Shown: piece by piece, positions 13,470 through 22,644 of the stretch | How the letters are laid out: every line of letters starts with the position of its first letter | Numbering within the stretch: position 1 is the first letter of the stretch | From: JAZDLC01 sp043802345 | GTDB taxonomy: Bacteria > Planctomycetota > B15-G4 > JADJEK01 | NCBI GenBank assembly: GCA_043802345.1 | Contig: JAZDLC010000067.1 | Span: forward strand, 1-24,918 | Direction of reading: 5' to 3' | DNA: 24,918 bases | Notes under the pieces: model-generated | Database searches by the model: none | What the model saw: the letters and a program-made list of their open reading frames with translations, nothing else | What the model was told of the DNA's origin: nothing | Made by a program: the position numbers and the translations under genes

Positions 13470-14681
13470 CTACGCTTGGTTCGGAAGGTCGACCCCTTGC
13501 CGGAAGAGCCGCCGGACATGCTGCTCGCGCTCCTTCTCGATCGCGCGCAGCCTCGAGACGAGTTTCCAGGCTTGCTCCCAGATCTGCTCCCGCTCGTCGG
13601 CCCCGTCCGGAATAAGCTCCTCCTCGATGCAGGCCAGGCCCCGTTCAAGGCGGGTCAACTGGCTCCGAAGCGCCTGCTGCAGCCGTTCCGACGCGGGAAT
13701 GATCTCCTCTCTGATCCAGCGCGCCCGCGCGCGCGCCGACGACGGAGGAGACCTCCTCTTCAAGGCCAGCCAGCGAGCATCCAGCGTCGCCAGGCGCAGG
13801 CCTCCTCGCCGGACCAGATTCTCGCCGCGCAACCGGCCCGGACGGCATGCCGCTCCTGGAGTGGCCGCCAGAGGCGGCGGCCTGAGAACCGCCCGCGCCT
13901 CTTCCGCTTCAGGGGTCTTCGCGGCCGCCGCCTTCCGGCCAGTCCCGGGGCATAGCATCCGGGCGAGCAGTTCGCAGCAACCGCAAGCCGGACGCGCCCC
14001 ACAGATCGGCTTGCTGCCGGCAATAAACTCGGCCACCCCGACCCGCGCATGGAGGAGTTCGCGGCCGGTGGCGGAATCCTCGGGGCAACCGACTCGACCG
14101 AGAAACCGGACCACCTCTCCCCTGGCCACGAACCCCCTGGGCCGGAAGGCCCTGCGGAATTCACCGAGCGCGCCTGCTTCAAGGAACGGAGGCGCGTCCT
14201 GAGGGAGTCTGCTGAAGAACGCCTCCAGCTTTCCCGCCTCATGGGCAGCCCGCAGCGCGGAGGCGAACGGCAACCCGACGGCCCGCTTGTACGACAGGAT
14301 CCTCCGGGCGTGGTCGCGCAGACGGATGAGCCGATCGACCAGGCCGGGCTGGGAACGCCGGCGGCGGGTCAACCGCCTGGCCGTCTCCCGAATCTCGGGC
14401 ATGCTGGCGGTGGCCAGAAGCTCGGGATGGAAGCCGAACATCTCGGCGGCGATCGGCGAGTTGGAGAGCAGGGCCCCGGAGAGGGCCGCGAGCGCTTCCC
14501 GATCATCCCGAGGCAGGCCGTCCTCGCTGAGCCGGTCAACCTTGAGCCTCCAGCGAGGCCGTTGATGATCCAGGCAGGCAGCCACCGCCTCCAGCACTGC
14601 CGCCGCTCTCGGATCGTCCGACTGCGAAGCTCCGTCCATCACGCCCCCGGCCGATCTGCGCCTCAGCCGGCCGAACACCAT
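13470..14681 (-). CDS. Unknown basic protein with a central cysteine cluster
   Basis: A 403-residue, Arg/Ala/Leu-rich protein that I do not recognise. It is mostly helical. A central cluster, Cys227, Cys233, Cys235, Cys236 and Cys244 (PICGARPACGCCELLARMLC), could bind zinc or an iron-sulfur cluster. The order recalls the C-x6-C-x2-C-x5-C loop of endonuclease III-like glycosylases, but the spacing differs and no helix-hairpin-helix is evident. A likely coiled-coil or long helical hairpin follows (about 300-395). There is no signal peptide. The ATG at 14681 is the longest start; the ATG at 14639 (MDGASQ) with a G-rich upstream stretch is an equal alternative. It stands alone between the dinG-like and pqiA genes. 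Its codon use is like its neighbours, supporting a real gene. Confidence 0.6.
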   Translation of the reverse strand: MVFGRLRRRSAGGVMDGASQSDDPRAAAVLEAVAACLDHQRPRWRLKVDRLSEDGLPRDDREALAALSGALLSNSPIAAEMFGFHPELLATASMPEIRETARRLTRRRRSQPGLVDRLIRLRDHARRILSYKRAVGLPFASALRAAHEAGKLEAFFSRLPQDAPPFLEAGALGEFRRAFRPRGFVARGEVVRFLGRVGCPEDSATGRELLHARVGVAEFIAGSKPICGARPACGCCELLARMLCPGTGRKAAAAKTPEAEEARAVLRPPPLAATPGAACRPGRLRGENLVRRGGLRLATLDARWLALKRRSPPSSARARARWIREEIIPASERLQQALRSQLTRLERGLACIEEELIPDGADEREQIWEQAWKLVSRLRAIEKEREQHVRRLFRQGVDLPNQA

Positions 14682-14936
14682 TCTCCCGCGCGTCCTGGTT
14701 TAGTGGAAATCGGGCTCTTGCGCCATGTTTTCTCCACGGCTTGCCCTCCCCACAATCCCGCGGCATTCATGATCTGAAACATGCCGGGAAACGTGCGGCT
14801 GACTGCAAGGAACCAACCAGGCCGCGATCAGGGCGCGCAGGACGCCGCGGATCAGCGGATGCCGTGAGTTCTGAAGGACGCGACGATCGGCCACGGGGGC
14901 CTGACCAGGTGCCGCACGTCTTCTTCTGACGGCCGT

Positions 14937-17768
14937 CTAGGACTCGGACCTCCCGAGAAGGTCATCGGTAAAGGACGCGAGGAGAGACTCCGGATTTTCC
15001 ACCCCCGGCACCAGGAACTCCGCCATGCGCCGGAAGAACGCCTGGTAGATCACCGCTTCCGGCCCGATCTCGCACTCCGCGGGAAGCGACCGCAGGACTC
15101 GCGCGCTGTAGCGTGGACTGGTCGCCACTCGCGGATCGAGCAGCAGCACGGCTCCTCGATCCTGTTCGCTCCGCACGACCCTTCCCGAGCCCTGCAGCAA
15201 GCGCACCATGGCCCGCGGCAGGGAGTACTCCAGGAATCCGTCCCGGCCCTCGCTCCGCAGTTGCTCCGCGCGGGCCAGATGGATCGGATCGGTCGGTGGC
15301 TCGAACGGGATTCTCTCCAGGATGGTGCAAAGCAGACCGGAGCCGCGCACATCCACTCCCTCGAAGAAAGCCCGCGCCCCGAGCAGCACGCAGCGGCCTT
15401 CCTGGCGAAAGCTCTCCAGCACTCGCGCCGCGCTGCCGTCAGGACCGGGACACAGGAGACGGACGGAACGTGCGGCCAGTCTTGCCTTCAGCAGATCCGC
15501 GACTCGCAACATGCGCGCCTTCGAGTTGAACAGCACCAGCGTGCGCCCGTTCAGCGCGCAGGCCACGACGAAGACCGACCTGGCCACGGCGCGGGCGGCG
15601 ATGCGCGGATCGCGCGCGAGCACGTTGCCGCCGCCCAGCGGCACGTAGAACCGGAGCGAGCGCTGGTAGTCGAACGGAGAGCCGAAAGCCAGCGGCTCGA
15701 TCCGCCGCTCCGGGTCGAGCCGGAAGAAGCCGGTCTGCGTCCCGAAGAACTCGAAGTTGTCCGCCACCCGCAGAGTGGCGGAAGTCAACACCGCAGAGAA
15801 GCAGGGCTCCAGCAGGCGAAGATGCAGCTCCTTCCCGACGTCCACGAAGGCCGCCCGCAGCGACCAGTGCGCCGGCCGCTTCGAGCCGGCCGGCCGCCAC
15901 TCGACCCATGTCACGAGACCGTCCGCGCCGTCGAGAATCTCATCCAGGACGGCGACGATCTCGTCAACGCGGTCAGCAATCCCGCTCAGCTCGCCGCGAA
16001 GTTCTCCCTGCGGAGGAAGGCCCGCCGCCAGCTTCGCCACTCCCGCGGCCAGTTCCCGGCACCTCGACCCGAACCGGGCAAAGAGGTTCCTGAGCGTGTC
16101 GAACTCCGGGTCTTCCCGAACCTGGCGGCCCAGCGCCAGCACCTGCCGGTCCTCTCCGTCGGCGGGCGCGGGGGCCGGGCACGCGCGCAGCAACCGTTCC
16201 ACGGCAAGGGTCAGGCCCGGCAGGGACTGAAGCAGCAGTTCGGCGCTCTCTTCCAGAATCCCCTCCAGCCGTTCCGAAACAGTCTCCCGGAACACTCCCT
16301 CTTCCATCTCCAGCGCGTCCGCGCGGCGCATCACGGCGCGGACGGAAGTGGCGGAATCGTCGCGATCGAGACGCGACAGGACGCCGCGAATCCCCGCCAG
16401 GGAGAGTTCCCTGCCGAATGCGTCGGTCGCGGTGTCGACCAGGTCGTGAGCCTCGTCGACGATCACGATCTCCGGTCGCTTGTGGGCCCGCGGCCAGTTG
16501 AGGAGCAAGGCGTGATTGGCGATCAGCAGGTGGGCTCCTCGCGCGCGCCGCCAGACCCTGGCGAAGAAGCAGCGCCCTCCATGGGAGCAGCTCCTCGCCG
16601 TCGGGGCATGCTCGCAGCGCAGCCTCTCGAGGAACCTGCGGGCGGGAGGAAGGCGGGACACGATCCAGGCCGAGATCTGCTCCAGATCGCCGTCCCCGCT
16701 CCGCTCGGCGAAGCGCCGGAAGAATGCCAGGGCCAGGAACTCCCGGGAATCGCCTCGCTCCTGGACGCTCCTGCTCAGACTCTCGAGACGGCGCAGGCAG
16801 AGGTAGTCTCCGCGCCCCTTGACCAGCGCGGCCCGGAACGAGAGTCCGAGGGCCTCCTTGAGGAGTGGCAGTTCCCGGCCGAAGAGCTGCGCCTGGAGAT
16901 TCTTGGTCTTCGTCGCGACCAGGGCGGGCAGCCCGTTTCTCACCGCGTAGAGCAGGACCGGCACCAGATACCCCAGCGACTTGCCGACGCCGGTGCCCAC
17001 CTCCGCCATGAGCGACCTGCCTTCATTCAGCGCGCTGGCCACTGACCGGGCCAGGGAGAGCTGCGCTTCCCTGCGCGCGTATCCCGGCACGGCGCGAGCG
17101 ATCGGACCATCCGGTGAGAACAGGTCGAGCAGCTCCTGGTCGAGCACCGGTTGCCGGAACGGTCTTTCATCGCCCCTTTCCTCGCCCAGCAGCGGATCCT
17201 CCGGCACCGCCTGCCGGGGTGTTGCGAGCGGCAGGTCCTCGAGCAGTCCGGCCAGCGGGCTTTCCGCCCGCCCAAGGTCGTACTTCAGCGCGAGCACCCC
17301 CTCCGGGTCGCGCTCCGCCGACAGGTCGGACCGCAGCGCCTCCACGAGGCCAAGCAGCGCCCGCGCCGTCGGGGCGGAACCTGTCTGGTCCGGACGGCCT
17401 TCCGGAGCGAGATCGAAGCGGCGGCGGAGCGCGGATGCCGAGTGATCGAACCACTCCGGGTGCACCAGATGGGAGAAGAGACGGATTTCCGCGGCGCCCG
17501 CCAGGGAAGGGAGCAGGCTGCGTTCCGCGCCCGGGGCGGACAGGAGCGGTTCGAGCCACTCGAGATCGAACACCAGCACGGGCCGGCCACGCACGAACCC
17601 CTCCAGCGCGAGCAGCCCTTCCATCGGATTGACCGCCTCAAGCGTGGTTTCAAACAGCTCGCCGCCCGCTCGGCCTCGGGTGCCACCGAGACAGGCACCA
17701 ATCCGCAGCCGCCATGAGCCCGGACCATCAGAGGCGCCTTCTCCCGGCGCCACTACCGCGAAGGCCAT
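14937..17768 (-). CDS. dinG: DinG-like ATP-dependent DNA helicase (XPD/DinG superfamily 2)
   Basis: A 943-residue helicase. It has Walker A EVGTGVGKS (256-264) and the DEAH box VDEAH (437-441). Four cysteines sit at positions typical of the XPD/DinG iron-sulfur cluster (Cys324, Cys385, Cys394, Cys400). ARAFFEGVDVRGSGL and QGSGRVVRSEQDRG supply motifs V-VI. The family unwinds DNA 5' to 3', acting on forks, R-loops and D-loops. The N-terminal ~200 residues resemble the DEDD exonuclease domain fused to some DinG proteins (RPVLVFDLEWLEPLL, IRLFSHLVHPE, TARALLGLVEAL). The acidic catalytic residues are not apparent, so this domain is probably inactive. The ATG overlaps the glycosyltransferase stop by one base (TGATG). 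It is the last gene of the acnA-glc unit; no terminator is obvious. Confidence 0.9.
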   Translation of the reverse strand: MAFAVVAPGEGASDGPGSWRLRIGACLGGTRGRAGGELFETTLEAVNPMEGLLALEGFVRGRPVLVFDLEWLEPLLSAPGAERSLLPSLAGAAEIRLFSHLVHPEWFDHSASALRRRFDLAPEGRPDQTGSAPTARALLGLVEALRSDLSAERDPEGVLALKYDLGRAESPLAGLLEDLPLATPRQAVPEDPLLGEERGDERPFRQPVLDQELLDLFSPDGPIARAVPGYARREAQLSLARSVASALNEGRSLMAEVGTGVGKSLGYLVPVLLYAVRNGLPALVATKTKNLQAQLFGRELPLLKEALGLSFRAALVKGRGDYLCLRRLESLSRSVQERGDSREFLALAFFRRFAERSGDGDLEQISAWIVSRLPPARRFLERLRCEHAPTARSCSHGGRCFFARVWRRARGAHLLIANHALLLNWPRAHKRPEIVIVDEAHDLVDTATDAFGRELSLAGIRGVLSRLDRDDSATSVRAVMRRADALEMEEGVFRETVSERLEGILEESAELLLQSLPGLTLAVERLLRACPAPAPADGEDRQVLALGRQVREDPEFDTLRNLFARFGSRCRELAAGVAKLAAGLPPQGELRGELSGIADRVDEIVAVLDEILDGADGLVTWVEWRPAGSKRPAHWSLRAAFVDVGKELHLRLLEPCFSAVLTSATLRVADNFEFFGTQTGFFRLDPERRIEPLAFGSPFDYQRSLRFYVPLGGGNVLARDPRIAARAVARSVFVVACALNGRTLVLFNSKARMLRVADLLKARLAARSVRLLCPGPDGSAARVLESFRQEGRCVLLGARAFFEGVDVRGSGLLCTILERIPFEPPTDPIHLARAEQLRSEGRDGFLEYSLPRAMVRLLQGSGRVVRSEQDRGAVLLLDPRVATSPRYSARVLRSLPAECEIGPEAVIYQAFFRRMAEFLVPGVENPESLLASFTDDLLGRSES

Positions 17769-18526
17769 CAGTCCTTCTGCCCCGCCTTCGGTCGGCGCTC
17801 CCAGAGCTTGGCGTACTTCATGAAGACGTAGACCGCGCCCATCCAGGCCACGATGAAACCTCGCACCCCATCCAGGAAGCCGGCCTTCAGGAGGTACATC
17901 TTCAGGAACCGCAGCGGTGGCCGTGTGACCAGTCGGAAGAGGGAGCAGCGCTCGCCCGCCGCCACTCTCCGCTCCGCGATGATCGAGGTGTAGGAGTCGA
18001 TCTTCCGCAGGTGATGCGAGAGGTCCCGGTAGTTGTAGTGGGTCAGCTCTCCTGAGAGCCGCTCGACCGTTCCCTCCACACGGACGTGATCATGAGGGTC
18101 GGTTCCGGTCCAGCACCCCTGCCGGCGGTCGAACAGCCGCAGCCGCCACTCCGGCCACCAGCCACCATGGTCGATGTACCGGCCCAGATAGAAGGTGTGC
18201 CGGGCAACTTCGTATCCGGCGGCCCGGGGAGCCGCCAGCACGCGGGCGATCTCCAGAGCCAGCTGGGAGGACGCGCGCTCGTCCGCGTCGATGCAGAAGA
18301 CCCAGTCATGGGATGCCCGATCCACGGCCAGTTGTTTCTGTTGCACATGCCCCAGGAACTCCTGCTCGATCACCCTGGCCCCCGCCTTCCTCGCCAGTTC
18401 GACGGTCCTGTCAGTGGAGAGGGAATCGACGACGAGGATCTCGTCCGCGAACCCCAGCGTTTCGATGCACTCCGTGATGTGAGCCGCCTCGTTCCTCGCG
18501 ATGATGCATGCGCTGACCCGATTCAT
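17768..18526 (-). CDS. Family 2 glycosyltransferase, LPS-core (WaaE/KdtX)-like
   Basis: A 252-residue GT-A fold glycosyltransferase. The opening VSACIIARNEAAHI and DEILVVDSLSTDRT are the nucleotide-sugar-binding start of GT2 enzymes. FCIDADERAS (78-87) supplies the metal-binding DxD-like motif. WWPEWRLRLFDRRQGCW and the HYNYRDLSHHLRKIDSYTSI region are typical of the WaaE/KdtX subgroup. That subgroup adds a sugar to the inner core of lipopolysaccharide in the cytoplasm. The C-terminal ~45 residues contain an amphipathic or membrane-associated stretch (FIVAWMGAVYVFMKY). The ATG at 18526 overlaps the glcF stop by 4 bp (ATGA) and the stop touches the dinG-like start. The sugar and acceptor cannot be told. 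Its place behind the glc genes has no evident functional reason. Confidence 0.87.
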   Translation of the reverse strand: MNRVSACIIARNEAAHITECIETLGFADEILVVDSLSTDRTVELARKAGARVIEQEFLGHVQQKQLAVDRASHDWVFCIDADERASSQLALEIARVLAAPRAAGYEVARHTFYLGRYIDHGGWWPEWRLRLFDRRQGCWTGTDPHDHVRVEGTVERLSGELTHYNYRDLSHHLRKIDSYTSIIAERRVAAGERCSLFRLVTRPPLRFLKMYLLKAGFLDGVRGFIVAWMGAVYVFMKYAKLWERRPKAGQKD

Positions 18527-19848
18527 CGCGGCCCCGTCGCGCGATCGAGCAGTTCCACGGGATGCAGGACTTCCACGTCCAGCCCGGCCCGCTGAATGCC
18601 GGCGCGCCACTGGAGGTTGCAGCCGGGATTGGCCGTGGCCAGGACCTTCGCGCCGCTCCTCTTCAGGTCGGCGATCCTCTGCTCGAGCAGCATGCCTGCT
18701 TCGCGAGGATGGAGGACGTTGAAGAGTCCGCCTGCTCCGCAGCAACGGTCGGGGCGATCCAGCGCGACCAGTCGCACCCCGGGAATCGCTGCCAGCATCT
18801 CCCTGGGCGCCGCGCGCACTCCCTGGGCGTGAGCCAGATGGCAGGCGTCCGCGTACGCCACGGTGAGCTCGCGGACCGATCCCGGCGGCCGAATGCCCTG
18901 CTCGACCAGAAACTCGGTCACGTCCTTGACCTTGCTGCCGAAATTGACGGCGCCCTGCACCTCTCCCTCGCTGATGCCGGACCCCTCTTCCAGCAGGCGT
19001 CCGTACTCCTTCATGGCGGCGCCGCACCCGGCCGAGTTGACCAGCACCGCGTCCACCGGGCCAAGTTCCGTGAAGGCGGAGATCGTCTTCCTGGCCAGGG
19101 AGCGGGCCCGGTCGAGAGCACCGAAGTGGGCCTGGAGGGCGCCGCAGCAGGTGCGTTTCCTTGGGATGACAACTTCGAAACCTTGATTCGCCAGAACCCG
19201 GACGGTGGCGCGGTTGATCCCGCCCAGCAGGAGCGGCGCCACACATCCTTCCAGCAGCGCGACCCGCCCCCTTCTGGTGCTCACCGCCTGCGTGACCGCC
19301 GGGAGGCGCCGTCGTTCCCTCCCTCCCGGAATCTCCGGCATCAGCGCGTCTCTCTGGTGGAGATCCTCCGAGACGTATTTCAGCACTCCGTACCGCCGCA
19401 GGATCCGGCGCAGCCCGGAGCGCTGGTAGAACGAAACCAGACGGGCCAGGGTGGAGAGCAGGAGCGGCCTGTGCACCACCTCCGAAAGCAGCAGCCGCCG
19501 GATCTTGCTTCCCATCGTGCTGGGCCGCGCTGGCTCCAGCACCTCCGACCGCACGAACTCCATCATCTCGCCGAAGCGCACGCCGGAGGGACAGACCGGC
19601 TCGCAGGCCCGGCAGACCAGGCAGAGGTCCAGGTCGCGAATCGCGCTCTGAGTCGGCTGTACCTCTCCCTCCGCGAGGCCGCGCATGAGGTAGACCCGTC
19701 CCCTCGGCCCGGCAGACTCCCTCGAGAGCAGCTCGTACGTCGGGCAGGCCGGCAAGCAGAGACCACAGTGCACGCAGTCCAGCGTCCTCTGGTACTGAAT
19801 CAGATCGGAAGCGGTCCGGATCGGCTTGCCCATCTCGGGAGCGCTCAT
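18523..19848 (-). CDS. glcF: Glycolate oxidase iron-sulfur subunit GlcF
   Basis: A 441-residue subunit that carries electrons from the flavin subunits of glycolate oxidase towards the respiratory chain. Two [4Fe-4S] ferredoxin motifs are visible: Cys25, 28, 31, 35 (CVHCGLCLPACP) and Cys77, 80, 83, 87 (CLVCRACEPVCP). Two CCG domains follow, with TCCGAL and DRCCGAGG as their signatures, as in GlcF and heterodisulfide-reductase-like proteins. The length (about 405-440 in the family) fits. The ATG at 19848 overlaps glcE by 4 bp (ATGA). Together with glcD and glcE it makes a complete glycolate oxidase. LldE- or other CCG-domain proteins are alternatives in isolation, but the three-gene order settles it. 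Confidence 0.94.
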   Translation of the reverse strand: MSAPEMGKPIRTASDLIQYQRTLDCVHCGLCLPACPTYELLSRESAGPRGRVYLMRGLAEGEVQPTQSAIRDLDLCLVCRACEPVCPSGVRFGEMMEFVRSEVLEPARPSTMGSKIRRLLLSEVVHRPLLLSTLARLVSFYQRSGLRRILRRYGVLKYVSEDLHQRDALMPEIPGGRERRRLPAVTQAVSTRRGRVALLEGCVAPLLLGGINRATVRVLANQGFEVVIPRKRTCCGALQAHFGALDRARSLARKTISAFTELGPVDAVLVNSAGCGAAMKEYGRLLEEGSGISEGEVQGAVNFGSKVKDVTEFLVEQGIRPPGSVRELTVAYADACHLAHAQGVRAAPREMLAAIPGVRLVALDRPDRCCGAGGLFNVLHPREAGMLLEQRIADLKRSGAKVLATANPGCNLQWRAGIQRAGLDVEVLHPVELLDRATGPR

Positions 19849-21191
19849 TCAGCCCCTCCGAAGAAGAGCCGCCCGGGGCTGAGCAGGTCGTCTGGATCGA
19901 GGGCCCGCTTTACCTCGCGGGCCGGCCCCTCCGCCTTGACATGACCGAAGAAGACATCCAGGTGACGCCGCCACTCGGGTGGAGCCGATTCCAGCTGCAG
20001 CCGGCGCGGACCGTTCACGCCCGCGAACCGGGTCAGCTCGCGCAGGAGCGTCTCCTCGGGAGGACGCGAGAAGCCCAGCCGCACCAGCCCCTGCAGCGGC
20101 TCCACAGAAACCACGGTCTCCTGGCCCGCTCCCGCGGCGAGGGCCACCAGCGACTCGATCGTTCCTCCCAAAACCGAACAGTCGCCCTGAAACGGCAGCA
20201 TCGCCAGCTGAATCACCGCGCCCTGGCGCTTCTCGTCGCACCCCGGGAGCAACTCCCGAATCCCGGTCCAGGCCAGCGACGCCTCATTCTGTTCCAGCTG
20301 GAGATCGAAGGTCCGTTCACACGATTCGAGCAGTCCCAGGCACTGCTTCAACGAAACCGCCACGCTCCTCTCGGTGCCATGGAAGCGGAGCGCCGCGACA
20401 AACTGCCCATCCGGATCTCCAGGCGCGAGCGGAACCTTCTGCCGGACCAGCGAGGCAGCATCGGCCAGGTGGAAGGAAACGGCGCTGGCGCCCGACCGGC
20501 GGAACAGAACCAGGAAGCGGTCGAACGGTTCCAGGTCGTCGAACCCCACCAGCAGGGTGGCATCTTTCTCCGGCAGGGGCCTGAGTCGGAGGTTGACCTC
20601 GCACAGCACGGCCAGGGCTCCCAGGCTTCCGTGGTACAGGCGGTGCAGATCGAACCCGGTGACGTTCTTGACCAGCCTCCCCCCGGACCGGCTCAGCCGC
20701 CCGTCCGGGTGGGCCGCGAGGGTTCCCAGCAGGAAGTCCTTCGCCCTGCCGTAGCCGACTCTCAGCGGCCCGGTCACTCCCGCGGCCACCACGCCGCCGA
20801 TGGTCGCCCGAGAGGTTCCGGCCGGGTCGAGCGGCAGCAACTGTCCCTGGTCGCGGACCGTCCCGATCAGATCCCTGAGCGGCGTTCCGGCCCGGGCCAC
20901 GAGCGTCTGATCGGCCACGTCATGCGCCACCACACCCTGCATCCTGGTCGTGATCAGCACCAGATCCACGGGCCGCGGCACATTGCCGAGGCGCTGGTGC
21001 TGGCCGCCGCCCCAGGGAATCACCTTCAGCCGCCGCTCGCGGGCCTGCCGCAGCAAGGCCGCGCACTGCTGTTCGTCCGCCGGCGCCACCGCGACCGCGG
21101 ATGACACTCCTAGCTCCCGGGCGATCTCGCCGTCCGCTCCCACCTCCCAGGCGGACTCAGCGCCGAGCAGTCGTTGAAAGAGCTCGATCAC
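19845..21191 (-). CDS. glcE: Glycolate oxidase FAD-binding subunit GlcE
   Basis: A 448-residue flavoprotein of the PCMH-type FAD-binding family. The FAD-binding part contains VIPWGGGQHQRLGN, then ARAGTPLRDLI and DPAGTSRATIGGVVAAG, and NVTGFDLHRLYHGSLGAL, all typical of GlcE. The C-terminal half is the substrate-side domain and ends in LDPDDLLSPGRLFFGG, a conserved close for these oxidases. E. coli GlcE is about 350 residues, so this one is longer, mainly in its middle. The start is the GTG at 21191, which overlaps the glcD stop by 4 bp (GTGA). It works with GlcD and GlcF to oxidise glycolate to glyoxylate. Confidence 0.93.
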   Translation of the reverse strand: MIELFQRLLGAESAWEVGADGEIARELGVSSAVAVAPADEQQCAALLRQARERRLKVIPWGGGQHQRLGNVPRPVDLVLITTRMQGVVAHDVADQTLVARAGTPLRDLIGTVRDQGQLLPLDPAGTSRATIGGVVAAGVTGPLRVGYGRAKDFLLGTLAAHPDGRLSRSGGRLVKNVTGFDLHRLYHGSLGALAVLCEVNLRLRPLPEKDATLLVGFDDLEPFDRFLVLFRRSGASAVSFHLADAASLVRQKVPLAPGDPDGQFVAALRFHGTERSVAVSLKQCLGLLESCERTFDLQLEQNEASLAWTGIRELLPGCDEKRQGAVIQLAMLPFQGDCSVLGGTIESLVALAAGAGQETVVSVEPLQGLVRLGFSRPPEETLLRELTRFAGVNGPRRLQLESAPPEWRRHLDVFFGHVKAEGPAREVKRALDPDDLLSPGRLFFGGAE

Positions 21192-22621
21192 GACGGCAAT
21201 GTCTCCCCCTCCGGCGCGGACCCGACCTCGCCCCTGGCGCAGCCGTGGCTCTCGGGCAGGACCTTGTTCGGGTTCAGCAGCGAATCGCGATTGAACGCGT
21301 CCCGCACCGCCCGCATCTTGTCGAGATCATCCTCGCTGAAGACGAGGCGCATGTAGTCCCGCTTCTCCACACCGATGCCATGTTCGCCGGACAGCGAGCC
21401 GCCCGCATCAATGCACACCTTCAGGATCTTGCCGCCCGCCTCGATCACCCGGCCAGTCTCTTCCAGATCGCGGCGGTCGTACGACACGTTGGGATGCAGA
21501 TTGCCGTCCCCCGCGTGGAGGATGTTCGTGAGGCGGATTCCGGCCTCCCGGCCGATCTCGATCACCTTTGCGAGCACCTCCGGCAGCCTGGACCTCGGCA
21601 CCACCGCGTCCTGGACGTAGAGATCTGGCGCCAGTCTCCCCATGGCGCCGAAGGCTCCCTTGCGCCCCTTCCAGAGCCGCAGGCGGTGCGCCTGGTCCCG
21701 GGCCCGCTCGATGGAGAGCGCGTCCAGCTGCCGGCACAACTCCTCGGTCCGGTCGGTCGCCTCGAGCACCTGTTCCTTCTGGCCGTCGAACTCGAGCAGC
21801 AGCACCGCGCCCGCCTCCTGCGGATAGCCGGCGGCAAAGACAGAAGCCTCCACCGCCTCGATGGTCAGCCGGTCGAGGATCTCCATCGTGGCCGGTTCGA
21901 GCCCGCTCGCGATGGTCCGGCAGACCGCCTCGCACGCCCGCGCCACGTCGGGGAAGGCAACGAGAAGGGTCTCCACTTTCTCGGGCAGCGGCGTGAGCAG
22001 CAAGGTCGCTTCCGTGACCACCGCACAGGTCCCTTCCGAGCCGACCAGAAGGCTGACCAGATCGAGCCCTGGCTCATCCGCGAGCGGCGACCCGAGTTCG
22101 ACGATCTCTCCATCCGGGAGCACGGCCTTGAGCGCCAGCACATGCCGTACGGTGGCGCCATACTTGAAGCAGTGCGGCCCACCCGCGTTCTCGGCCACGT
22201 TGCCGCCGATGGTGCAGACAATCTGGGAGGATGGATCGGGAGCAAAATGCAGCCCGGAACTCAAGGCCGCCACGGAGACCGCCGCGTTGCTCACGCCGCA
22301 CTCGACCCGCGCGAATCGATTGAAGGCGTCCACCTCGAGCACCCGGTTCATCCGGGCCGTCTCGATCGTCACGCCGCCGTGCGGGCAGAGCGCCCCGCCC
22401 GAGAGCCCGGTGCCCGCGCCTCTGGCCACGAACGGTATCCGCTCCCGCACCAGCACCTTGACGAGGCGGCTCACCTCATCCGTGGTGCGCGGCAGGACCA
22501 CCGCGGCCGGGCGGCTCCTCGCGTGGGTCAGGCCATCGCACTCGTAGACGAACGTCTCCTCCCTGGTGTGAAGGACATGCTCGGCGCCCACGATCTGCGC
22601 GAATTCAGAAAGAGGAATCAT
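21188..22621 (-). CDS. glcD: Glycolate oxidase catalytic FAD subunit GlcD
   Basis: A 477-residue FAD-linked oxidase. The flavin-binding loop is RGAGTGLSGGA (67-77), followed by SSQIVCTIGGNVAENAGG and LVSLLVGSEGTCAVVTEATL. The C-terminal substrate domain has ILHAGDGNLHPN and SGEHGIGVEKRDY, the conserved histidine motifs of GlcD/D-lactate dehydrogenase-type enzymes, and ends in FNRDSLLNPNKVLP. The length matches E. coli GlcD (499). The ATG at 22621 has GCAAGG just upstream; longer in-frame extensions overlap the aconitase stop and carry no GlcD sequence. The gene lies 23 bp behind acnA in the same direction, so it is probably cotranscribed. D-lactate dehydrogenase is an alternative, but adjacent glcE and glcF favour glycolate. 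Confidence 0.94.
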   Translation of the reverse strand: MIPLSEFAQIVGAEHVLHTREETFVYECDGLTHARSRPAAVVLPRTTDEVSRLVKVLVRERIPFVARGAGTGLSGGALCPHGGVTIETARMNRVLEVDAFNRFARVECGVSNAAVSVAALSSGLHFAPDPSSQIVCTIGGNVAENAGGPHCFKYGATVRHVLALKAVLPDGEIVELGSPLADEPGLDLVSLLVGSEGTCAVVTEATLLLTPLPEKVETLLVAFPDVARACEAVCRTIASGLEPATMEILDRLTIEAVEASVFAAGYPQEAGAVLLLEFDGQKEQVLEATDRTEELCRQLDALSIERARDQAHRLRLWKGRKGAFGAMGRLAPDLYVQDAVVPRSRLPEVLAKVIEIGREAGIRLTNILHAGDGNLHPNVSYDRRDLEETGRVIEAGGKILKVCIDAGGSLSGEHGIGVEKRDYMRLVFSEDDLDKMRAVRDAFNRDSLLNPNKVLPESHGCARGEVGSAPEGETLPS

Positions 22622-22644
22622 GCCTTGCGGGAAGCTCCAAGCTG

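Noticed and set aside
14682..14936. Short ORFs on either strand in the gap between the dinG-like gene and the unknown gene
   Set aside because: Candidates of 62-64 codons have no family resemblance and no good ribosome site; I see no gene, tRNA or clear promoter here.
15261..17045. Forward 594-codon ORF opposite the DinG-like gene
   Set aside because: Antisense shadow; the reverse frame carries Walker A, DEAH and iron-sulfur motifs.
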